The notes beneath the pieces were generated by a model, which made no database searches, was not told where the DNA came from, and saw only the letters and a program-made list of their open reading frames with translations. Below are positions 43,685 to 53,726 of a stretch of 64,000 nt of DNA, in pieces (the first letter of the stretch is position 1; each line of letters opens with the position of its first letter). Position numbers and translations under genes: made by a program. Source of the DNA: Bacteroidota bacterium (lineage in GTDB: Bacteria > Bacteroidota > Bacteroidia > Chitinophagales > Chitinophagaceae); NCBI GenBank assembly GCA_005798905.1, contig SYIK01000005.1, forward strand, positions 62,001 through 126,000, given 5' to 3'.

Positions 43685-44689
43685 TTATTTATAATTTACT
43701 ATCTTATAAATCATTTCTTTCAACAATGAAGCATCTTCTGTGGCAGTCCCATTTACTCCAACGGAACGCAGGTTATAATGATTCAATAGTAAAATAGCTT
43801 GTTCCACCTCACGAAAGCTATACTTTTTGATTGCTTGTAAATAATCATTTACAAAAAATGGATTTACTCCAATTAGCGTCGCAACTGTTTTACTGTCGTG
43901 CGAATTCAACCCGTACATCATAAAGAGTTTGCTGAAAAAAGAATAAAACGTAGGCAATATCAGTTGAATGGGGGCTGACTTTGAATTTTGTTCAAAGTAT
44001 TGAATAATTTTAAAACAGTGTGTAAAATTTTTTGCTGCAACTGCATTTTGAAATTCAAAAACATTAAACTCTTTGCTGATGCCAATATATGTTTCAATAT
44101 CATTTTCATCAATCGTTTTTCTGTTGCCCAAATTCAAAACTAATTTTTGAATTTCATTTGTTATTCTGCTTAAATCATTTCCAATATGCTCCACCAAAAG
44201 CATGAGCGCTTTATTTGTTATTTCGAATCCTTTTGATTTTACAAATTCATTTGCCCATTGTGGAATTTGATTATCGTACAATTTTTTTGATGAAAACAAT
44301 TCTCCTTTTTCCTTTACTAATTTTGAAAATTTTGTTCTGCCATCCAACTTTTTATCTTTAAAGCAAACAATTAAAATGGTGGACAATAACGGGTTTTCAA
44401 AATAAGGTTCTAATTTTTCGATTTCGCGTAGTTGCTGCGCTTCTTTTATAATGACAACTTGTTTCTCGGAAAACATCGGATAACGACGACAAGCATTTAT
44501 TACATCGGCCCACTGTGTGTCTTTGCCATAAAAAATTGTAAGATTAAAATTTGCTTCTTCTTTTTCTAAAATACTTGTTTCGGCAAATGATGAAAGTTGA
44601 TCGATAAAAAACGACTCCTCTCCTTCGAGCCAATAAATTGGTTTGAATTTTTTAATTCTCCACGAATTAATAATTTTTTCCATCGTCAT
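43685..44689 (-). CDS. holA: DNA polymerase III, delta subunit
   Basis: Clamp-loader subunit that opens the sliding clamp. The 334-aa protein has the HolA layout: YWLEGEESFFIDQLSSFAE at the N-terminus, the AAA-like domain with VVIIKEAQQL, and a helical C-terminal domain with LVEHIGNDLSRITNEIQKL and the terminal HYNLRSVGVNG segment. Sequence conservation is low in this family, but the pattern and length fit. The ATG at 44689 and another at 44683 are both possible starts. Confidence 0.9.
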   Translation of the reverse strand: MTMEKIINSWRIKKFKPIYWLEGEESFFIDQLSSFAETSILEKEEANFNLTIFYGKDTQWADVINACRRYPMFSEKQVVIIKEAQQLREIEKLEPYFENPLLSTILIVCFKDKKLDGRTKFSKLVKEKGELFSSKKLYDNQIPQWANEFVKSKGFEITNKALMLLVEHIGNDLSRITNEIQKLVLNLGNRKTIDENDIETYIGISKEFNVFEFQNAVAAKNFTHCFKIIQYFEQNSKSAPIQLILPTFYSFFSKLFMMYGLNSHDSKTVATLIGVNPFFVNDYLQAIKKYSFREVEQAILLLNHYNLRSVGVNGTATEDASLLKEMIYKIVNYK

Positions 44690-44774
44690 AAGCCGCTAAG
44701 ATACAAGCTTTGATTTTTTAATATTGAATGGATTTGCTCGAATATTTTCACATTAAATTACAAATTTTTAACAA

Positions 44775-44802
44775 TTGTAAATCGTTAACCCCACTATCTT
44801 TG
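44775..44802 (+). promoter_or_regulatory. Promoter of the anchored coiled-coil protein
   Basis: TTG (44775-44777), 17 bases, then TATCTTTG (44795-44802), an exact -7 match, 28 bases before the ATG at 44831. Confidence 0.65.
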
Positions 44803-44830
44803 TCGTCTGTTTACTTTAAAAATTAAATAA

Positions 44831-45778
44831 ATGACAAACATCGAAACTTCATCGCAAAACATGCAACCTGGCAATGACAGAAAAAAAATAATCATTTTAT
44901 TTTTGAGCATTGCCTTAGTTGCAACCTGGGCCTACCTTTTATGGAATGGCAGTAAAACGACAACAGAAATTAAAGTTTTACAAACACAAGGAGTACAACT
45001 TGGTTCGCAGCGCGACTCAGTTATTTCTCTTTACAATGAATCACTTTTGAAAATTGATTCTATTTCGGAAGTTAGTTCAGACCTCGCCACAGAAAAAGCA
45101 ACCCTGTTAAAAAATATTGACAGTAAAAAAGCTGAAATTAGAAAAATATTGAACGACAAAAATGCAACAAGAGCTGAATTGACAAAAGCCAATTCGTTGA
45201 TTGCAGAATTGAATTCTGAAATAGCCGTATTTGTTGCGGAAATTGCCCGATTAAAAGAAGCTAACCAACAGCTTGCTTCAGCAAACACAACACTTTCGGA
45301 AGAAAAGAAAGATTTAGAAACAAATCTTTCCTCAACTAAAGCTGAGAAAAAAGTATTAGAAGCTACCGTTGATATTGCTTCCACTTTTAGCGCAAGTAAT
45401 ATTGAAATTGCCGCAGTAAATGAAAGAAAAAGTGGAAAAGAACGCAGCACTTCTTCTGCTAAAAGAACGGATAAATTAGTTGTAAGTTTTGATATTGAAA
45501 ATAGAATTGCAAATTCCGGTACTGCCGATATTTATATTTTGGTAACTGCACCCGACGGAAAAACGATTGCTGGTTCAGCTTTTGGTTCAGGTACATTAGC
45601 AACTCGTAACGATGGTACAAAAACTTATACTTCAAAACTGGGAATTAATTACGAAAAAGGCACAAGAAAAAATATCCAACTCCCACTTTATTTAGGTGAT
45701 TTTGAAAAAGGGAATTACAAAATTCAAGTGTATCACAACGGATTTAAAATTGGAGAAGGAAATAGTTTGTTGAAATAA
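44831..45778 (+). CDS. Membrane-anchored coiled-coil protein (315 aa)
   Basis: Envelope protein of unknown function. After a 17-residue polar start comes one transmembrane helix (about 21-39), then a long coiled coil (about 50-190) rich in Glu, Lys, Ser and Leu heptads. A globular, beta-rich domain (about 205-315) follows, starting KLVVSFDIENRIANSGTADIY. The topology suggests a periplasmic stalk with a C-terminal head. It stands alone, with a consensus promoter and a strong terminator. No named family recognised; I recall similar proteins in other Bacteroidota. Confidence 0.75.
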   Translation: MTNIETSSQNMQPGNDRKKIIILFLSIALVATWAYLLWNGSKTTTEIKVLQTQGVQLGSQRDSVISLYNESLLKIDSISEVSSDLATEKATLLKNIDSKKAEIRKILNDKNATRAELTKANSLIAELNSEIAVFVAEIARLKEANQQLASANTTLSEEKKDLETNLSSTKAEKKVLEATVDIASTFSASNIEIAAVNERKSGKERSTSSAKRTDKLVVSFDIENRIANSGTADIYILVTAPDGKTIAGSAFGSGTLATRNDGTKTYTSKLGINYEKGTRKNIQLPLYLGDFEKGNYKIQVYHNGFKIGEGNSLLK

Positions 45779-45796
45779 ATATATCTCTTCTCATTA

Positions 45797-45834
45797 AAAA
45801 AAGTTGGCTTCGAGTTCCTCAGCCAACTTTTTTT
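45797..45834 (+). terminator. Terminator after the coiled-coil protein
   Basis: Perfect 9-bp stem AAGTTGGCT / AGCCAACTT (45801-45809, 45821-45829) with an 11-base loop. It is flanked by A-run and T-run, so it could work on both strands. Confidence 0.9.
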
Positions 45835-45916
45835 GTTGCTAATTGATGAACTTGAAGTAAACAATTAGAATTCTGAAAGTACAAGGTGACTTAGGTTATT
45901 GATGCCAACTTGTTAC

Positions 45917-45945
45917 ACAAAAAACCCCACAATTTGTGGGGTTTT
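45917..45945 (-). terminator. Terminator of the TonB-dependent receptor gene
   Basis: On the minus strand AAAACCCCAC / GTGGGGTTTT (10-bp perfect stem, 5-base loop) runs into a T-tract. It lies 21 bases after the receptor stop. Confidence 0.9.
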
Positions 45946-45965
45946 AAATTCTAAATTAATTCAGT

Positions 45966-48890
45966 TTAGAAAATATTGTAACCATAACTTACATAAACCA
46001 ACCGGCCAATATAAGGGCTACCGTAACCAGTTCTATTTAATTTATTCATGATATTGGTACCTCCAATTCTGAATACACTTTTATTTTTAGGTATACGGTA
46101 ACTTACTTGAGCATCTACCCAAGTAAACGCAGGCAAAGTACCCGCAATGAAAGTGCCTTCGTATTTATTTTCTCCTTGGTGTTTAGCAACAATATTGAAA
46201 CCAATATTTTTGTACACATTATCGTTTCTTAAACTTGTATTCCAACGCAATTTTGGTGTATTAAAATAGCTAATAAAACCATCAGGAAGATTAGAAAGTT
46301 GATCGCTGTATATATTTCCACTAAACAAATAACCTTTTCCTAATTGAATATCCATCCCAACAGCCCAACCAGAAGCTTTTACTTCGGCTGTACTGTTTTG
46401 CGTATAAGAAAAATTACGAGAAGTAAAAGGATTTAAAACATCAGCAGCAGTACCTGTTGCAGATTGAACAACTGCTACAGAAGTTAAAAAATCAGTATAA
46501 GTGCTTACATAATAGCTTAAATCAACTAATATTTTTTTAGAAAGTAGTCCTTTATAACCAAGTTCAATTGAAGAAACTGATTCAGGTTTTACAACACTAT
46601 GCGTACCTGCTTTCAACTTTGAAGGATCCAAAGTTGTTCTTGCTGCAAGTACACTTGCTGTGGTATAACCTGGATTTGCTTTTAGGTTATAATAAGTTTG
46701 AAATTCTTCCACACAGCCAATCAAAATTCCAGATCCAACATTCAAATTGATATATTGATTTTGGTTTGTTGGAAAACGATAAGCTGTTTGATAAGAAAGA
46801 CGTAAATTACTATTTACCCCAGCATGATAAACAGCAGTTACTCTTGGAGTAAATTTACCTTCAAAATTTTGATGTTTGTCATAACGGCCTGCAGCAGAAA
46901 GAGTAAACTTGCTACCAAGGTCTTTTTTAAGTTGAACAAATCCACCAACTTCTTTAATAGCAATTGTTCCTGCAGTGTCAGAAAAAATTGTTCCGTGCGA
47001 ATTCAAGACATTTTGTTTCCAGTTTCCACCAGCAATAACTTGAACTGTTTCAGAAAAACCAAATGCATCTGAAAAGTTAAGTTGTCCATCAAATGCATAT
47101 AAATCAGATTCATCTAAAAACATAGCTCCTCTAGGTATAGCAGTTTTTCTTACAGTAGTTTTCATTACATCAAATGCTGGAGTACCTGGGACAGGTCTTA
47201 ATAAATCGGCTTGGGAACGAGCAAAGCCATGAGCAGCTAAATCAGCACCTGTAGATGCACCACCAGTAGCCGACCAAGTAGCATATTTCAACCCAAGATA
47301 GTTGCCAATATATTGTGGATACCAAGTTGTACTTGGCTTAAACGCTTCTTGCATTAAACGACCTAAAATGGTTGCATTATAAGATTCACCAGCGTTCTCT
47401 TGTGTTGTATATCCGCGAACAAACCAATTTTTGTGTTTGAATTCTAATTTGTGTTGTGCCATTTTAAAGTTGCGAAGTGAATAACGGTCTGCTCCAGTAT
47501 AAACAGTTGTACCATTTCCAAAATAAGTAGTCCAAAAAGCTTCAATTCCTGGAGTTATTTTATAATGAAGAGATGCATTCATTTTGAAACTTGTATTACC
47601 ATAATCCACTAAATCCTTTTCTTGGTAACCAGTTCTTGCAACACTTTGCGTTGGAGCAACCCAACCACTTCTTAATCCCCAATAAAATGGAAACATTGCA
47701 TTAATTGTTGGCAACAAAGCTGCTGGCATAGCTGCACCTAAAATTCCGTTTACTTGAGCAGGAGTTGCAGTTGCAGGAATAATTGCATTTAACAACGCTA
47801 CAATATTTGGGATGGCACCACCAGTTGCTGCTTGAATTCCTGCACGATAAGCCTCTTGAATACTTTGAGTAATCAGATTAATATTTGCAGATGTTTCATC
47901 TCCGTAAACATTTACTCCATCGTAATTAGGATCCGTTGAAGGTGTTCCTGGAATTACTTTACTTATTACTCCAGTTCTTGATACATTGGAAATATCATTT
48001 GCTGCCCAGTCATTTGCTTTTACTAATTGACCACTGATTTTTACAGCGAACTTATCATTAAAAATTTTTGCCCAACGGAAAGTCCAATCGTAATAAGGAG
48101 ATTTTCCGTTTGAATTAGGAACTCCTCTATGCATAAATCCTTGCTTTACATTTAAACTAAGCCCTTGGTATTTAAATGGATTTTTGCTGTTAATTAACAA
48201 AGTTCCATTCATACCTCCAGACCCATACAATGCAGAAGATGCACCTGGCAATAATTCCATATTGTCAACATCCAATTCTGTAAGTCCAATCATATTACCC
48301 ACTGAAAAGTTAAGTCCAGGAGCTTGGTTATCCATCCCATCAATTAATTGATTGAATCGGGTATTTCCGCTTCCAAGAAAACCGCGTGTTGTAACTGTAC
48401 GAAAGTTCAAACTTGCTGTATGCATATCTACACCTTTCAAGTTGGCAATCGCTTCGTAGTAGTTTGGTGCAGCCACATTTCGAAGTGCTAAAGAACCTAA
48501 TCGTTCGATAGTTACCGGAGACTCCAAAATTCGTTGAGATGTTCTTGTAGCCGCCACAACTACATCTTGACCAAGAGTAGAAGCAGTAGTCAGATCTACA
48601 TCTACTGATTTCCCTGCATCGCTTACATTTACTTCTTTAGCTTCAAATCCAACAGAGCTAAAAATTAGCGTTAAAGGTAGTTTTGCGGAAGTACTAATTG
48701 AAAAATTACCATTGTCATTTGTAAAAGTACCCTGATCTGAACCCTTGATGGTTACAGAAACAGCAGGTACTGATTCTTTTGACGTTGAACTTTTCACTGT
48801 TCCTTTCACAGTTGTAGTTTGCGCATTTGCTGGTATTGAAAATAGAGCAGCAATTAAACAAACTGATAAAAAGCGTAAACAATTACTCAT
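45966..48890 (-). CDS. TonB-dependent outer-membrane receptor (974 aa)
   Basis: Large outer-membrane transporter. Order: signal peptide (1-23, ending PANAQ); CarboxypepD_reg domain (28-110, VKGTVKSSTSKESVPAVSV); plug domain (IERLGSLALRNVAAPNYYEA, with GASSALYGSGGMNGTLLI typical of TonB receptors); 22-strand-type barrel to the C-terminal aromatic end YGYNIF. An Ala/Pro-rich loop near residues 350-390 is unusual. No SusD partner is adjacent, so it is not a classical polysaccharide utilisation pair. The substrate is unknown. It has its own terminator. Confidence 0.93.
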   Translation of the reverse strand: MSNCLRFLSVCLIAALFSIPANAQTTTVKGTVKSSTSKESVPAVSVTIKGSDQGTFTNDNGNFSISTSAKLPLTLIFSSVGFEAKEVNVSDAGKSVDVDLTTASTLGQDVVVAATRTSQRILESPVTIERLGSLALRNVAAPNYYEAIANLKGVDMHTASLNFRTVTTRGFLGSGNTRFNQLIDGMDNQAPGLNFSVGNMIGLTELDVDNMELLPGASSALYGSGGMNGTLLINSKNPFKYQGLSLNVKQGFMHRGVPNSNGKSPYYDWTFRWAKIFNDKFAVKISGQLVKANDWAANDISNVSRTGVISKVIPGTPSTDPNYDGVNVYGDETSANINLITQSIQEAYRAGIQAATGGAIPNIVALLNAIIPATATPAQVNGILGAAMPAALLPTINAMFPFYWGLRSGWVAPTQSVARTGYQEKDLVDYGNTSFKMNASLHYKITPGIEAFWTTYFGNGTTVYTGADRYSLRNFKMAQHKLEFKHKNWFVRGYTTQENAGESYNATILGRLMQEAFKPSTTWYPQYIGNYLGLKYATWSATGGASTGADLAAHGFARSQADLLRPVPGTPAFDVMKTTVRKTAIPRGAMFLDESDLYAFDGQLNFSDAFGFSETVQVIAGGNWKQNVLNSHGTIFSDTAGTIAIKEVGGFVQLKKDLGSKFTLSAAGRYDKHQNFEGKFTPRVTAVYHAGVNSNLRLSYQTAYRFPTNQNQYINLNVGSGILIGCVEEFQTYYNLKANPGYTTASVLAARTTLDPSKLKAGTHSVVKPESVSSIELGYKGLLSKKILVDLSYYVSTYTDFLTSVAVVQSATGTAADVLNPFTSRNFSYTQNSTAEVKASGWAVGMDIQLGKGYLFSGNIYSDQLSNLPDGFISYFNTPKLRWNTSLRNDNVYKNIGFNIVAKHQGENKYEGTFIAGTLPAFTWVDAQVSYRIPKNKSVFRIGGTNIMNKLNRTGYGSPYIGRLVYVSYGYNIF

Positions 48891-49038
48891 AAAAAATAAT
48901 TTGGTTATTAAATTGTGATGGAAAAATAAGCAATGTACCTATTAAATAAAAATTTAATTTTTACTACAATAGGATATTTTGTTGAAATCTTCTAGATGAA
49001 TCAATATTAGTTTCTTTTTTTCGGCTTTATTTTCGGGC

Positions 49039-49965
49039 ATGACTAACTTTAAATTCAAGAATCAAACGGCATTTTACAGTGGAAAAGTAAGAGATGTTTA
49101 TACCATTTCCGATGAATGGTTGGTAATGATTGCTTCAAACAGAATTTCTGCCTTTGATGTTATTCTTCCAAAACAAATTCCATTTAAAGGCCAAGTTTTA
49201 AATCAAGTTGCAGCTTTTATGTTGGATGCATGTAAAGATATTTGTCCCAATTGGCTTACAAGTATTCCTGCACCCAATGTTGCTATTGGAAAAAAATGTA
49301 CTCCGTTTAAAATAGAAATGGTTGTAAGAGGAAATTTGGTTGGCCATGCATGGCGAACTTATAAATCAGGAAAGCGAGAATTGTGCGGAGCAACAATGCC
49401 AGAGAATTTAAAAGAAAATGATTTTTTCCCAACCCCTATTTTAACGCCTTCCACCAAAGCTGATGCCGGCCACGATGAAGATATTTCGATAGACGAAATT
49501 CTTTCAAAAAAATTAGCAACAAAAATTGAATTGGAAAAAATTTGTGAATATGCATTAGCACTTTTTGAAAGAGGTAAAAAAATTGCAACTGAAAAAGGAT
49601 TGGTACTTGCCGATACAAAATATGAGTTTGGAAAAATTGGTGATGAAATTTTATTGATGGACGAAGTACACACGCCCGATTCGTCGCGCTACTTTTTCGC
49701 AGATGGTTTTGAAACCCGCCAAATAACAGGTGAAAAACAAAAACAATTAAGCAAAGAATTTGTGAGAGAATGGCTTATCGAAAATAATTTTATGGGCAAA
49801 GCTGGTCAAACTGTTCCAGAAATGAGCGATTTGTGGATTGATACCATTTCAAAAAGATACATTGATTTATACGAAATATTGATTGGTAAAAAATTTGAAC
49901 CTCAATTGATTTCTGATGAAGAAATATTTTTAAAAATTGAAGCATCACTTAGTGAATTGCTTTAA
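49039..49965 (+). CDS. purC: Phosphoribosylaminoimidazole-succinocarboxamide synthase
   Basis: SAICAR synthetase of purine biosynthesis (308 aa). Motifs: [11 protein letters not shown] at the N-terminus, [24 protein letters not shown], and [10 protein letters not shown] followed by [13 protein letters not shown] with the catalytic acidic residues. The length is that of the longer, yeast-like form common in Bacteroidota. Its last 21 bases overlap the ancestral 3' end of the decayed trhO-like gene on the other strand. Confidence 0.96.
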   Translation: MTNFKFKNQTAFYSGKVRDVYTISDEWLVMIASNRISAFDVILPKQIPFKGQVLNQVAAFMLDACKDICPNWLTSIPAPNVAIGKKCTPFKIEMVVRGNLVGHAWRTYKSGKRELCGATMPENLKENDFFPTPILTPSTKADAGHDEDISIDEILSKKLATKIELEKICEYALALFERGKKIATEKGLVLADTKYEFGKIGDEILLMDEVHTPDSSRYFFADGFETRQITGEKQKQLSKEFVREWLIENNFMGKAGQTVPEMSDLWIDTISKRYIDLYEILIGKKFEPQLISDEEIFLKIEASLSELL

Positions 49966-50711
49966 TCTTTCTTTTGCTTTGTTGAAAACATTTCTTCCTT
50001 TATCCACTCCACTTCGTTTTGTTTTTTGTTCTTCAATTGGCAAATGAATAAAATCTTGACAAACAGTTGATCAAAAACAAAATTTTTACCGTGAAATTTA
50101 TTGGGTAAGTTTTTTTCTTTTACTTCATTAATAATGCCGCCTTCTAAGTGAAACACATTTGTAAATCCATTGTGCAGCATAAAAGCAGACACTTTTTCGC
50201 AGCGAATGCCACCTGTGCAATACATGATAATATTTTTTTTCTTGTCGTCCTTCAACATTTCCACTGCCATTGGTAATTGATCTCTAAAAGTATCGGAAGG
50301 AATTTCTAAGGCATTTTCAAAATGACCGACTTCATATTCGTAATGATTGCGAATGTCGATAACAATTGTTTTTTCATCGTTGCTCAACTTATTAAATTCA
50401 GCAGCATTTACATATTTTCCTTTTTGTTGCATACCGAAACTAGTGTCGCTAATTCCATCAACCACTATTTTTTTTCTCATTTTAATATCCAATACATAAA
50501 AACTTTTTCCATCATCATTAATGGCAGTATTAAATCGCAATGTTGATAAATTCAACAAAGAAGTTAAATGATTTTTTACGGAAGAAACGAATTTTTCGGG
50601 CACACTTATTTGCGCATTAATTCCTTCATGTGCTAAATAAATTCTACCAAAAACTTGCTATTTTTGTAAAGATTGATACAGGGTATTTCTGAAAATTGAG
50701 GAATTGTCAAT
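49945..50711 (-). pseudogene. trhO: Decayed rhodanese-family tRNA uridine hydroxylase (trhO/yceA-like)
   Basis: The surviving open part (stop 49962, GTG at 50603) holds the N-terminal acylphosphatase-like end ([15 protein letters not shown]) and the rhodanese domain with the intact active-site loop [11 protein letters not shown]. Three lesions are visible. (1) In frame upstream, homology continues ([30 protein letters not shown]) but is cut by TAG at 50658-50660, and no start is found. (2) After GKNFVFD the conserved Cys-rich zinc segment is missing. (3) The join (about 50066-50072) is out of frame, so the true C-terminus ([13 protein letters not shown] ...) is read in another frame to TGA at 49945-49947. 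The tRNA modification function is probably lost. Confidence 0.85.
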
Positions 50712-50797
50712 AAATAAATAATAAACTCCGGTTGCAGGCCGGACAAAATCCTAAATCGCTACAAATTTAACACAAAGAAATTTTACCTCAATTTATT

Positions 50798-53323
50798 TTA
50801 CAATGCAAGTGAAATAGACCTGCCGCTTGTGCTTAAACCTTTGCCAAACAAGCCCCCGAAGCCAAGTTTTATTCCGTAGGAATTTTCAACCAACGATTGC
50901 CGAGCTGTTACAAAATCGATTCGTAAAACTTTAAAAATATTTTCTATGCCGATAAAATAATCTTGATAAAAATTATTTTTATTTATAAAAAGTGCATTCG
51001 AACCAGCAACTAAATTCCATTTTAATTTATTAAATAATGGAATTTTATTGGTGAGCAATCCATTAAAATGATGTTCGAAATGAGCAAACAAAAACAGCGG
51101 CTCTTTTGTGCTGTATCGATAATAAGATGCTAACCAGAAACTATTTAAATAATGATGAATAATTTTAGTTTGACTTCCATAAAAATGTTGCAAATCAGGA
51201 ATTTCCACTTTTCTATTATTTAAAAATCCACTGGCACCAATTCGATAACGAAACTCTCCTCCTATTTTCAAATTCATTTCATCCGTCATTGTCAATTTCA
51301 ATTTGTCGAAATCAACATCGCTTCCAAAAATATTTTTTATTCCTTTTGTATAGATTAATTCAAACTTCGGCTGATTCGATGGAATTGGTATTTTATAATT
51401 AGGGAATTCTATAAAACGAATTCCAGGTTGGTAATTCAGTTTCAATTGAATGACAAATGCTTGATGCTTTTCAAATGAAAAAGCTGAAAGTTCTGGTGGA
51501 TGATTTGGTGTAAAATTTATACCTTTTTTAAAAAACGAAAAATCAGTAGTATTATTTAGTGGAATTCTGTTTTCAAATAATGCTTGCACATTCCACTTTA
51601 ATCTATTTTCGAATGCATTGTTGTATTCAATTTTTGCAAACTTGTTTTCATAAAGTTTACTATAATTTTCTTTTTCAAATAATGTATGCCGCGAATTGGA
51701 ATTTGCACTTATTGGATTTTCATCGTTGAACTGAACCACTCTTTTCCCTCCACTAAATTTTAAGTAGCGATTCTTATAATTGTATTTTCGAAAACTAAGA
51801 GTAAAATCAGCAAATGAATTGAAATGTTTGTTGCTCATTCCGTATCTATTGCTCCAATTTGTTTCAAAATTTATTTTTCCTTTTTTGGATTTTACTTCAA
51901 ATTTTTGTTCCAAATTAAAAACAACTCCTTCAACCGTATTGTATTCAATTTTTCTCAAAATAGGTTCGATAGAATAAGTAGCAACGCCACTTGTATCGTA
52001 AAATCGAAATTGATCACCGCTCCAAAAAATTCCTTTTAGTGTCATTTTTTTTTCGTGCTTATTTAACGAATCAATATTTCGAGAAGAAGTTGATTTGATT
52101 CGTTCGTCTCTAGAAACGCTGTCTTTAAAATTAAAATTTTCTTTCTCTTCTTTTTCTAATGGAATTGGTCTTAATTGATTCCAAATGGAAGTATCTTTTT
52201 TATTGTATATTGAATCATACTTCATAAACGTTCGATCGAATTTTCTTTTTTCAAATCCAGGATCTAAATTGTAATTAGAATAAACATTCAAAAAAATACC
52301 ATTCATCAAAAATCCAAATTGATTGGCGGTTAAATAAATTACTTGATCTTTTACTTGCCAAATTTCTGGCTCAATTGGAATATGAATTTGTGTAATTCGA
52401 AAACTATCCAACAATTCCAACGCATATTGTTTTGTAGCCAATAAATCTAAACTTGCAATTCGCCAATCGTCTTCGACAATTTCAATATAGCCAGAAAAAA
52501 GCGGTTCGTTTTTTCTTTTTGGTAAAATTTTTATTCGGCTAATCATTTTCCCATCTTCGAAAAAATTTCCTTCAAATTTATATTTATAAAAAGCAAAAGC
52601 GCCGTCAGCAATTGGAGAAATAAAACCCCGTGGGTTTAATGAATTATTGAAAATAGAAATATTATTTTCATAAATATTTGTAAAAAAAGGAAAGCTAAAA
52701 CCCTTGCCACCACCACTTTGGCGCGATGAAACAACTTCGTACTTTATTTTGTTTGGCTTTGCTTTGGAAACTTTTGTAATTGATTCGGATAAAAATAAAA
52801 TTCCTTTTCCATTAGAATCCAGCCCTTCTTTTACAAAATTATCTCTAACAATTTCTTTACCGAATATTTTTTGTGGAATCGTTAACGAACGGATTAAACC
52901 TTTTATATAAACTTCAACTGAAAATGAATCAATCTGCTCGTTATAAAATTTTCTTTTTTTAATTGCTTGTCGAATAATTTCACAAGCTGGATCTTCTCCT
53001 TTTACTACTACCAATTCACTTAAAATTAATTCGCGCAACTGTAATTGAAAATTTAAAACAATGTTTTCGACGGCAACAATAATTTGTTTTTCTTCTCTTG
53101 CATAACCAACGTGTTGACAAATGAAAGTGTACGATCCGGGAGATAATTCAATTAAATAATTGCCATCTTTATTTGCTGTAACGCCTTGTGTTGTTCCTTT
53201 TATCATTATAGAAGCAAATGGAAGAAATTCGCCTTTATTGTCCGTTACAACTCCAGAGATTTTTGCTGCAAAAACGTTTTGAAAGAATCCGAGAAAAAAA
53301 ATAAAAATGCAGATAGCTTTCAT
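50798..53323 (-). CDS. DUF5686 / CarboxypepD_reg outer-membrane protein
   Basis: Outer-membrane protein of 841 aa. Signal peptide at 1-19, carboxypeptidase-regulatory-like domain at about 22-95 (ISGVVTDNKGEFLPFASI), then the DUF5686 region (GEDPACEIIRQAIKKRKFYNEQ near 110) and a long barrel-like remainder ending GRSISLAL. It has no plug domain, so it is not a TonB receptor. Function is unknown; the family is broadly conserved in Bacteroidota and thought to be an outer-membrane barrel. It stands downstream of the small membrane protein on the same strand (39-base gap). Confidence 0.85.
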   Translation of the reverse strand: MKAICIFIFFLGFFQNVFAAKISGVVTDNKGEFLPFASIMIKGTTQGVTANKDGNYLIELSPGSYTFICQHVGYAREEKQIIVAVENIVLNFQLQLRELILSELVVVKGEDPACEIIRQAIKKRKFYNEQIDSFSVEVYIKGLIRSLTIPQKIFGKEIVRDNFVKEGLDSNGKGILFLSESITKVSKAKPNKIKYEVVSSRQSGGGKGFSFPFFTNIYENNISIFNNSLNPRGFISPIADGAFAFYKYKFEGNFFEDGKMISRIKILPKRKNEPLFSGYIEIVEDDWRIASLDLLATKQYALELLDSFRITQIHIPIEPEIWQVKDQVIYLTANQFGFLMNGIFLNVYSNYNLDPGFEKRKFDRTFMKYDSIYNKKDTSIWNQLRPIPLEKEEKENFNFKDSVSRDERIKSTSSRNIDSLNKHEKKMTLKGIFWSGDQFRFYDTSGVATYSIEPILRKIEYNTVEGVVFNLEQKFEVKSKKGKINFETNWSNRYGMSNKHFNSFADFTLSFRKYNYKNRYLKFSGGKRVVQFNDENPISANSNSRHTLFEKENYSKLYENKFAKIEYNNAFENRLKWNVQALFENRIPLNNTTDFSFFKKGINFTPNHPPELSAFSFEKHQAFVIQLKLNYQPGIRFIEFPNYKIPIPSNQPKFELIYTKGIKNIFGSDVDFDKLKLTMTDEMNLKIGGEFRYRIGASGFLNNRKVEIPDLQHFYGSQTKIIHHYLNSFWLASYYRYSTKEPLFLFAHFEHHFNGLLTNKIPLFNKLKWNLVAGSNALFINKNNFYQDYFIGIENIFKVLRIDFVTARQSLVENSYGIKLGFGGLFGKGLSTSGRSISLAL

Positions 53324-53362
53324 ACTTGAAACGAAAATAGGGCTTCAAAAAACAATTAAATG

Positions 53363-53716
53363 TTAATCTTTATTTGATTTTCTTAATAAAGATCCATTAA
53401 GTGCTGAAGTTCCAGAAAGTAAACCACCAACAAAAGCTGTAACAATAATTAATAAAATAGGAGAACCACTCAATGGAAGCAAGGTTGCAATTTTCGTAGA
53501 TAGAATGCTATTGTTTTTCCAATCAATCCAAAAAGATAAAACTCCCCAAAGTAAAAAGAGTCCTAAAAATCCGGATAAAAATGCTTTGAAAGGTTTTTGA
53601 TGAATAAACAATCCTACTAAAAAAGAAATTATAACAAATGACCACCAAAATTCAATATAAATTCCAGCGATAAAACTGAGAATAAATGTCAATAAAGTTG
53701 CAGTAATAATTTTCAT
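53363..53716 (-). CDS. Small integral membrane protein (117 aa)
   Basis: Hypothetical protein with four hydrophobic segments (about 3-20, 22-37, 49-65 and 88-106) and little polar sequence. I choose the ATG at 53716 (MKIITATLL); a TTG at 53740 would overlap the penicillin acylase gene by 14 bases. With the ATG, the gap to that gene is 10 bases, so the two are likely one transcript. The family is unrecognised, although an integral membrane protein next to a penicillin acylase is a pairing I recall from related genomes. Confidence 0.7.
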   Translation of the reverse strand: MKIITATLLTFILSFIAGIYIEFWWSFVIISFLVGLFIHQKPFKAFLSGFLGLFLLWGVLSFWIDWKNNSILSTKIATLLPLSGSPILLIIVTAFVGGLLSGTSALNGSLLRKSNKD

Positions 53717-53726
53717 ACGATTTTTG

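Noticed and set aside
50721-50745. GC-rich CCGG...CCGG element upstream of the trhO-like pseudogene as a hairpin or riboswitch
   Set aside because: Arms of only four bases with no supporting structure; it is more simply remnant or flanking sequence of the decayed gene.
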